Of a stretch of DNA of 64,000 nt, positions 59,617 through 64,000 are shown piece after piece (the stretch's first letter is position 1; the number at the start of each line of letters is the position of its first letter). Under the pieces are notes generated by a model. It was given only the letters and a program-made list of their open reading frames with translations. It did not search any database and was not told the DNA's origin. The DNA is taken from contig NZ_OBQC01000008.1 of NCBI RefSeq assembly GCF_900220965.1, forward strand, positions 1 to 64,000. Reading direction: 5' to 3'. This stretch comes from Ureibacillus acetophenoni (GTDB taxonomy: Bacteria; Bacillota; Bacilli; Bacillales_A; Planococcaceae). Made by a program: the position numbers and the translations under genes.

Positions 59617-59962
59617 ATTCTTCCTCCTAATTACTGATTGGTTTTTTAGATAACTGCTATTTGTTATTTGCTGTTAATTGAATCCTATACCAAATTGAAA
59701 ATTAAAACCACCAACAGTTAGTTGATGATGTCGTTTATCCAACACATTGAACAATTTGTAAAAAAAGTATAGCGATAAACTGGTATCAAATGCTAGATTC
59801 CTACTGAAATAGCTATCCGAAAAATAATTTGAACAAGGTGTTACAGTTAGTCTTAACTTAGTAGAAATCTCACACCTATCCCTTCATATTACGACAAGTA
59901 ATAACAAAATATTAGACAGTTGGTGTCGAAAATTAACAATCTATTAAGAAAAATCATTATTT

Positions 59963-59990
59963 TTGAAAAATTTCATCGAAATTGTATACT
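59963..59990 (+). promoter_or_regulatory. Probable promoter of the ABC transporter genes
   Basis: TTGAAA, a 16-nt spacer and TATACT, ending 45 nt before the TTG start at 60036. Confidence 0.5.
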
Positions 59991-60035
59991 ATGTGTGTTT
60001 TAATATATATAAAATTAAAAATTGGGGGTCATTTT

Positions 60036-61094
60036 TTGAAAAAGTCATTAGTTATGATGTTAACTGTTTTTTCCATGATAGCGTTAATACTCGCAGGATG
60101 TGGAAATCAGCAAACAAATGAGGAAACAACGAAATCAGAAGGGTCTTCTTCTGAAACAACAGAAACAGTAGATGTAAAAATTGGTATGCTAAAACTAACA
60201 AGTTCTGCACCGTTATTTATCGCTTTAGAAAAAGGATTCTTTGAAGAGCAAGGAATCAATGCAACGGAAACATGGTTTGAAGCTGCACAACCAATCGCAG
60301 TTGCGACTGCTGGCGGAAGTGTTGATGTAGGAGCTACAGGTATTACGGCAAGTATTTATAACATGGTATCAGGCGGTCAAAAATTATGGATTGTTGCTGA
60401 TAAAGGAAGAGAACAACAAGGCTTTTCTTCATCAGCTTTATTAGTACCAGCAGATTCACCTGTTACTAGTGTTGAAGATTTAAAAGGTAAGAAAATTGGA
60501 ATTACTCAAACTGGATCTACATTCCATTACATGGCTGGACGCCTATTAGAAAATCACGGATTAACTATTAGTGATGTTGATTTAGTTCCACTAAATAGTA
60601 TTCCAGGGTTAATGGATTCATTAAAAAGTAAACAAGTAGATGCAGTAATTCTAAACGAACCAAATATCTCAACGGTTGTAAGTGAAGGCTATGGAAAAGT
60701 TATTACTCAAGTAGGCGATGAAATTGAATACCAAACATCAGGTGTATTCTTCTCTCCAAAATTCGCTGAGAATAAGGATGTAGCGGTTCGTTTTATGAAA
60801 GCATATGCGAAAGCAACACAATACTACTACGATGCTGTATTAATTAAAGAAGATGGCGAAATCGTACCAGGTGAAAATTATGATGAAGTAATTAATATTA
60901 TTGCGAAATATACAGACCAAGATCCTGAATTGATTAAAAAGGGCTTACCATATATGGACCGCGATGGTAGATTACTAGAATCAGACATCCAAACTCAAAT
61001 CGATTGGTATGCAAAAGAAAAGCTAATTGAATCTGAAATCGATGCTAAAGAAATTGTGAATACAGAATTCTTAGAGGAAGCATTGGAAAACTAG
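60036..61094 (+). CDS. ABC transporter substrate-binding lipoprotein (SsuA/NrtA/ThiY-like)
   Basis: 352 residues: signal peptide with lipobox LILAGC (Cys22), a Ser/Thr/Glu-rich linker, then a type 2 periplasmic-binding fold of the NMT1/SsuA/NrtA type (KIGMLKLTSSAPLFIALEKGFFEEQGI, GATGITASIYN, KGKKIGITQTGS). Ligand could be a sulfonate, nitrate, pyrimidine/thiamine precursor or another small anion; the sequence does not decide. Start TTG 60036, 7 nt after GGGGG; an earlier in-frame ATG (59982) overlaps the promoter. First of three transporter genes. Confidence 0.88.
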   Translation: MKKSLVMMLTVFSMIALILAGCGNQQTNEETTKSEGSSSETTETVDVKIGMLKLTSSAPLFIALEKGFFEEQGINATETWFEAAQPIAVATAGGSVDVGATGITASIYNMVSGGQKLWIVADKGREQQGFSSSALLVPADSPVTSVEDLKGKKIGITQTGSTFHYMAGRLLENHGLTISDVDLVPLNSIPGLMDSLKSKQVDAVILNEPNISTVVSEGYGKVITQVGDEIEYQTSGVFFSPKFAENKDVAVRFMKAYAKATQYYYDAVLIKEDGEIVPGENYDEVINIIAKYTDQDPELIKKGLPYMDRDGRLLESDIQTQIDWYAKEKLIESEIDAKEIVNTEFLEEALEN

Positions 61095-61106
61095 GAAGTG
61101 ACGTAG

Positions 61107-61880
61107 TTGAGAATAGTAGTAGAGAATGTTGATAAAAAGTTTGTTGATAACAACAAACGGGAGGTAACAGCTCTTGAAAATATCAACTTTACAATTAATG
61201 AAGAAGAAATAGTTGTCCTTGTAGGACCAAGTGGCTGTGGAAAATCAACTCTTCTTAATATTGTTGGGGGACTATTGTCGCCAACGAATGGACAAGTTTA
61301 CTTTGAAGGGACAAATGATATAGAACCGAATTTAGGCATCGTATTTCAAGAAATCGCCCTTTTCCCATGGAGAACAGTTTTTGAAAATGTTATTTATGGA
61401 CTTGAAGAAAGAGGCGTACCTAAAAAAGAGCGAGAAGAAAAAGGTAAGTACTATATTGATATGGTAGGACTAACTGGCTTTGAAAATGCCTATCCAAAGC
61501 AGTTATCAGGTGGGATGAAGCAACGGGCAGGTATTGCCCGTGCCTTGTGCATTGAGCCTCACTTGCTTTTAATGGATGAGCCATTTTCTGCTCTTGATGC
61601 CCAAACGCGTACAATCATGCAAGAAGAACTGCTAACGATTTGGAACCGAACTCGATTAAGTACACTATATGTTACTCACAATATCCAAGAAGCTGTTTAT
61701 CTTGGTGATCGTGTAATCGTTCTATCTAGACACCCTGGAAAAATAAAAAGCATTATTAATATTGATCTACCAAAAATTGGGCGTGATTCAGAACAATATA
61801 GGGATCAATTTGAAAAGTATGCAGATGAAATTTGGGGCTTAATACGCCATGATGCGCAAGAAGCGCTAAAGGAGGCGTAA
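61107..61880 (+). CDS. ABC transporter ATP-binding protein (SsuB/TauB type)
   Basis: 257 residues. Walker A GPSGCGKST (about 37-45), Q loop VFQEIALFPWR, signature LSGGMKQRAGIARAL, Walker B LLLMDEPFSALD and switch histidine TLYVTHNIQEAV are all present. The FPWRTVFENV pattern is typical of the nitrate/sulfonate/taurine group. TTG start at 61107 after AGGAAGTG. Lies between the binding protein and permease genes. Confidence 0.95.
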   Translation: MRIVVENVDKKFVDNNKREVTALENINFTINEEEIVVLVGPSGCGKSTLLNIVGGLLSPTNGQVYFEGTNDIEPNLGIVFQEIALFPWRTVFENVIYGLEERGVPKKEREEKGKYYIDMVGLTGFENAYPKQLSGGMKQRAGIARALCIEPHLLLMDEPFSALDAQTRTIMQEELLTIWNRTRLSTLYVTHNIQEAVYLGDRVIVLSRHPGKIKSIINIDLPKIGRDSEQYRDQFEKYADEIWGLIRHDAQEALKEA

Positions 61881-61883
61881 GGT

Positions 61884-62675
61884 ATGTCAGAATCAAAAAA
61901 AATTATAAAAAATAAAGTAGCGTTCCTTGATCGAAAGATACCACGATATGCTTCTGTTCTTGGAATTACGGTTTTATTACTACTATGGGAAACTATTTGT
62001 AGAATGAATTTAGTGCCCCCACTTTTTCTCCCAGCACCAACAGCAATTTTGTCTGACGGATGGGATTTAATGGCAAGCGGGGAATTAATGAATCATATTA
62101 CAGCAAGTCTAACTAGAATTGTTGGAGGATATGCAATAGGTGCAACAGTAGGTATTATTATTGGCTTGATTCTTGGGTTTTCGAGATGGGCTGATGCAAT
62201 CTTTACACCGGTTGTCTATTCTATTTACCCAATTCCTAAAATTGCACTATTGCCATTGATTATCTTATGGCTTGGAATCGGTGAGATGCCGAAAGTAGCC
62301 ATTATTGCACTTGGGGTGTTCTTCCCAGTATTAATTAATACATTCTCAGGCGTAAAAAGTGTTGATCAAACTCTAATTAAAGCAGCTGTAACCTTTGGCT
62401 CAAGTCATTTTAATGTCATTCGAAAGGTAATTTTACCTGGAGCCTTACCAACGATCTTTGCTGGGTTAAAATTAGCAGCCGGTACTGCGCTTCTACTATT
62501 AGTATCTGCAGAAATGATTGCTGCGCAATATGGAATAGGCGCGATGGTTCTTCACTATGGAAACTTAATGATAACGACGAAATTAATGTTTGGTGTAATG
62601 ATCCTTTCGCTATTAGGCTTACTATTTAACCGAGGCCTCCATTGGCTAGAAAATAAATTAATTCCTTGGAAATAA
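61884..62675 (+). CDS. ABC transporter permease (SsuC/TauC type)
   Basis: 263 residues with about six membrane helices (near 22-40, 79-100, 107-130, 135-155, 185-210 and 228-248). The EAA loop is seen as KAAVTFGSSHFNVIRKVILPGALPTIFAGLKLA. AAAGGAGG lies at the end of the ATPase gene, 3 nt before it. With only one permease gene it should act as a homodimer. A strong terminator follows. Confidence 0.94.
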   Translation: MSESKKIIKNKVAFLDRKIPRYASVLGITVLLLLWETICRMNLVPPLFLPAPTAILSDGWDLMASGELMNHITASLTRIVGGYAIGATVGIIIGLILGFSRWADAIFTPVVYSIYPIPKIALLPLIILWLGIGEMPKVAIIALGVFFPVLINTFSGVKSVDQTLIKAAVTFGSSHFNVIRKVILPGALPTIFAGLKLAAGTALLLLVSAEMIAAQYGIGAMVLHYGNLMITTKLMFGVMILSLLGLLFNRGLHWLENKLIPWK

Positions 62676-62679
62676 TAAT

Positions 62680-62718
62680 AAAGGACAATTTCAATTCTTG
62701 TTGAAATTGTCCTTTTTT
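62680..62718 (+). terminator. Terminator of the ABC transporter operon
   Basis: The perfect arms AAAGGACAATTTCAA and TTGAAATTGTCCTTT (15 bp) are followed by TTT. Confidence 0.95.
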
Positions 62719-62916
62719 GTTGTACTAAAAAATAATTGTAGTAACTATTCGGCTTAGTTTAATAGGGAAAGTATTTTCTTATAATGTTTCTTGGGGTCAA
62801 ATTTCAAAGGATGGATATACTTCCTTATATAAAAATTTCCATATAAATTTAATTGATATAAGAATAACAATCATGTTAGTCTTTTATTTACTGTGAAAAA
62901 ATAAGATTTTTTTCTT

Positions 62917-63019
62917 CTTATCAAGAGAGATTGAGGGACTGGCCCGATGAAATCTCGGCAGCGGAACTTAGTGATTTAGTTACTGTGCCAAATCCAGCAA
63001 GTAGGACTTGATAGATAAG
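62917..63019 (+). promoter_or_regulatory. SAM-I (S-box) riboswitch aptamer
   Basis: The S-box pattern is clear: P1 CTTATC...GATAAG; AGAGAGATTGAGGGACTGGC; CCGATGAAATCTCGGCAGCGG; and GTGCCAAATCCAGCA. These are the conserved blocks of the SAM-I aptamer of Bacillales. SAM binding should favour the terminator at 63042, reducing expression of the transporter gene that follows. Confidence 0.95.
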
Positions 63020-63041
63020 ATGAGTGGTTTATAGATATAAT

Positions 63042-63078
63042 GCCTCTTCTTGTTTTTTCAAGAGGAGGCTTTTTTTTC
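63042..63078 (+). terminator. S-box-controlled terminator
   Basis: GCCTCTTCTTG pairs with CAAGAGGAGGC and is followed by eight T. The terminator of the SAM riboswitch. Confidence 0.95.
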
Positions 63079-63130
63079 GGGGCAAGAGTGGACAAAGATG
63101 TGCTCCATTTTAATTTTCGGAGGTAGAACT

Positions 63131-64000
63131 ATGAAAAAAGGGAATCCATGGGCGTTAATCCCATTTGTTGTTTTTTTGATTTTATTTATTGGTTCAGGGG
63201 TTATTACTGGTGATTTTTATGCCTTTCCTGTCATTGTTGCTATAGCTATTTCAGGAGCTGTAGCATTGGCCATGAATCGAAAAGAACCATTTGCACGAAA
63301 GGTTGATATTTTTTGTCAAGGCGCGGGAAATGTAAATGTCATGCTAATGGTTGTTATTTTTCTCTTGGCTGGCGCATTCTCAGAGGTTGCAAAAGGCATG
63401 GGGGCAGTGGACTCCGCAGTTAACTTTGCTTTATCGGTTGTTCCTCAAAACTTGTTAGTAGTAGGGTTGTTTATCATTGCCTGCTTTATTTCCTTGTCAA
63501 TGGGGACATCGGTGGGAACGATTGTTGCACTAGCGCCGATTGGGGTTGGGATAAGCGAACATACCGACATTACCATGGCTTTAGTAATGGCAGCGATTAT
63601 TGGCGGCTCGATGTTTGGCGATAACTTATCCTTTATTTCAGATACAACAATTACAGCTGTTCGTTCACAAGGTGCAGAAATGAAGGATAAATTTAAGGTG
63701 AATTTTTGGATTGTGTTGCCTGCTGCTATAGTAACGGGCATTATTTTAACGGTGTTCACAATGGGGGCAACGGCACAGTTGGAGCATTCAAGCTATAGTT
63801 TGTTAAAAATTGTTCCCTATGTTTTTGTTATTATTTTTGCGTTAGCTGGAATGAATGTTTTCCTTGTTCTAGCATTAGGGATCGTTCTCTCAGGAGGTGT
63901 TGGCTTAGTGGATGGCAGCTATGAGTTAATGACCCTTTTGCAAAAGATTGGTGAAGGAATGTCAGGTATGTACGAAATGGCCTTTCTTGCAATATTAATA
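63131..64000 (+). CDS. metT: NhaC-superfamily transporter, probable methionine transporter MetT (cut by window edge)
   Basis: The first 290 codons are in view; the gene runs off the right edge. A strongly hydrophobic protein with many helices; LMVVIFLLAGAFSEVAKGMGAVDSAVNFAL and SLSMGTSVGTIVALAPIGVGI and GGSMFGDNLSFISDTTITAV are typical of the NhaC Na+/H+ antiporter superfamily. GGAGGT precedes ATG 63131. S-box-regulated members of this superfamily are the MetT methionine transporters (known from comparative genomics), so methionine uptake is more likely than simple Na+/H+ exchange. Confidence 0.8.
   Translation, partial: MKKGNPWALIPFVVFLILFIGSGVITGDFYAFPVIVAIAISGAVALAMNRKEPFARKVDIFCQGAGNVNVMLMVVIFLLAGAFSEVAKGMGAVDSAVNFALSVVPQNLLVVGLFIIACFISLSMGTSVGTIVALAPIGVGISEHTDITMALVMAAIIGGSMFGDNLSFISDTTITAVRSQGAEMKDKFKVNFWIVLPAAIVTGIILTVFTMGATAQLEHSSYSLLKIVPYVFVIIFALAGMNVFLVLALGIVLSGGVGLVDGSYELMTLLQKIGEGMSGMYEMAFLAILI

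Noticed and set aside
59702-59760. A fifth rlmCD-tail-like repeat (ACCACCAACA...CACATTGAAC)
   Set aside because: Only the first 9-10 bases and a short later stretch agree; too weak to separate from chance without an alignment.
63445-63759. 104-codon minus-strand frame
   Set aside because: Lies antisense within the metT-like gene, whose protein motifs are clear.

Overview
The window looks like the chromosome of a low-GC Gram-positive rod of the order Bacillales. The gene order NETI gene - purEKBCSQLFMNH...D - yerABC - pcrB - pcrA - ligA - camS - gatCAB - dagK - rlmCD follows the Bacillus subtilis core order, and the AT-rich sequence, strong GGAGG ribosome sites and frequent TTG/GTG starts fit. 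The unusual repeat arrays suggest a Planococcaceae-like relative (Psychrobacillus, Lysinibacillus or Solibacillus type), but the genus is a guess. No rRNA, tRNA or CRISPR was seen.

Layout. 1-2480: two hairpin-bearing tandem arrays (52-bp and 51-bp periods); an IS256-family element sits inside the 51-bp array. 2520-7730 (minus strand): an APH-fold kinase-like protein, a small membrane protein, two PepSY proteins with poly-aspartate tails, and a sensor kinase/response regulator pair resembling B. subtilis YkoH/YkoG. 7926-22791: the NETI-motif gene, then IMP biosynthesis controlled by a PurR-box pair, a sigma-A promoter and a guanine riboswitch. A 1.24-kb array of about 60 TCGCAAATAAA-type units separates purH from purD. 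22861-36561: conserved housekeeping block (yerA, yerB, yerC, pcrB, pcrA, ligA, camS, gatCAB). 36696-39293: a YthAB/CbdAB-type cytochrome bd oxidase, cydAB, followed by a CydS-like microprotein and preceded by a second, unrecognised 30-residue membrane microprotein. 39385-44609: thioredoxin-like protein, dagK, a membrane protein, a lipoprotein, rlmCD.

44610-57441 is an accessory region dense in oxidoreductases (zinc MDR dehydrogenases, SDRs, a flavin amine oxidase, a ferredoxin-reductase-like flavoprotein), each small group with its own regulator (MarR, GntR, ArsR, TetR). Four short sequences resembling the 3' end of rlmCD separate the first groups. The pattern is what repeated insertion at the rlmCD 3' end would leave, and is the most interesting feature of the window. 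The region ends in a decayed SDR pseudogene.

57967-64000: a PucG-like aminotransferase, a YdhR-like small monooxygenase, a SsuA/NrtA/ThiY-type ABC importer, and a SAM-I riboswitch in front of a NhaC-superfamily gene (probably MetT) that runs off the right edge.

All calls come from reading sequence and translations; no database search was possible. Residue positions are counted from the start codon chosen here.
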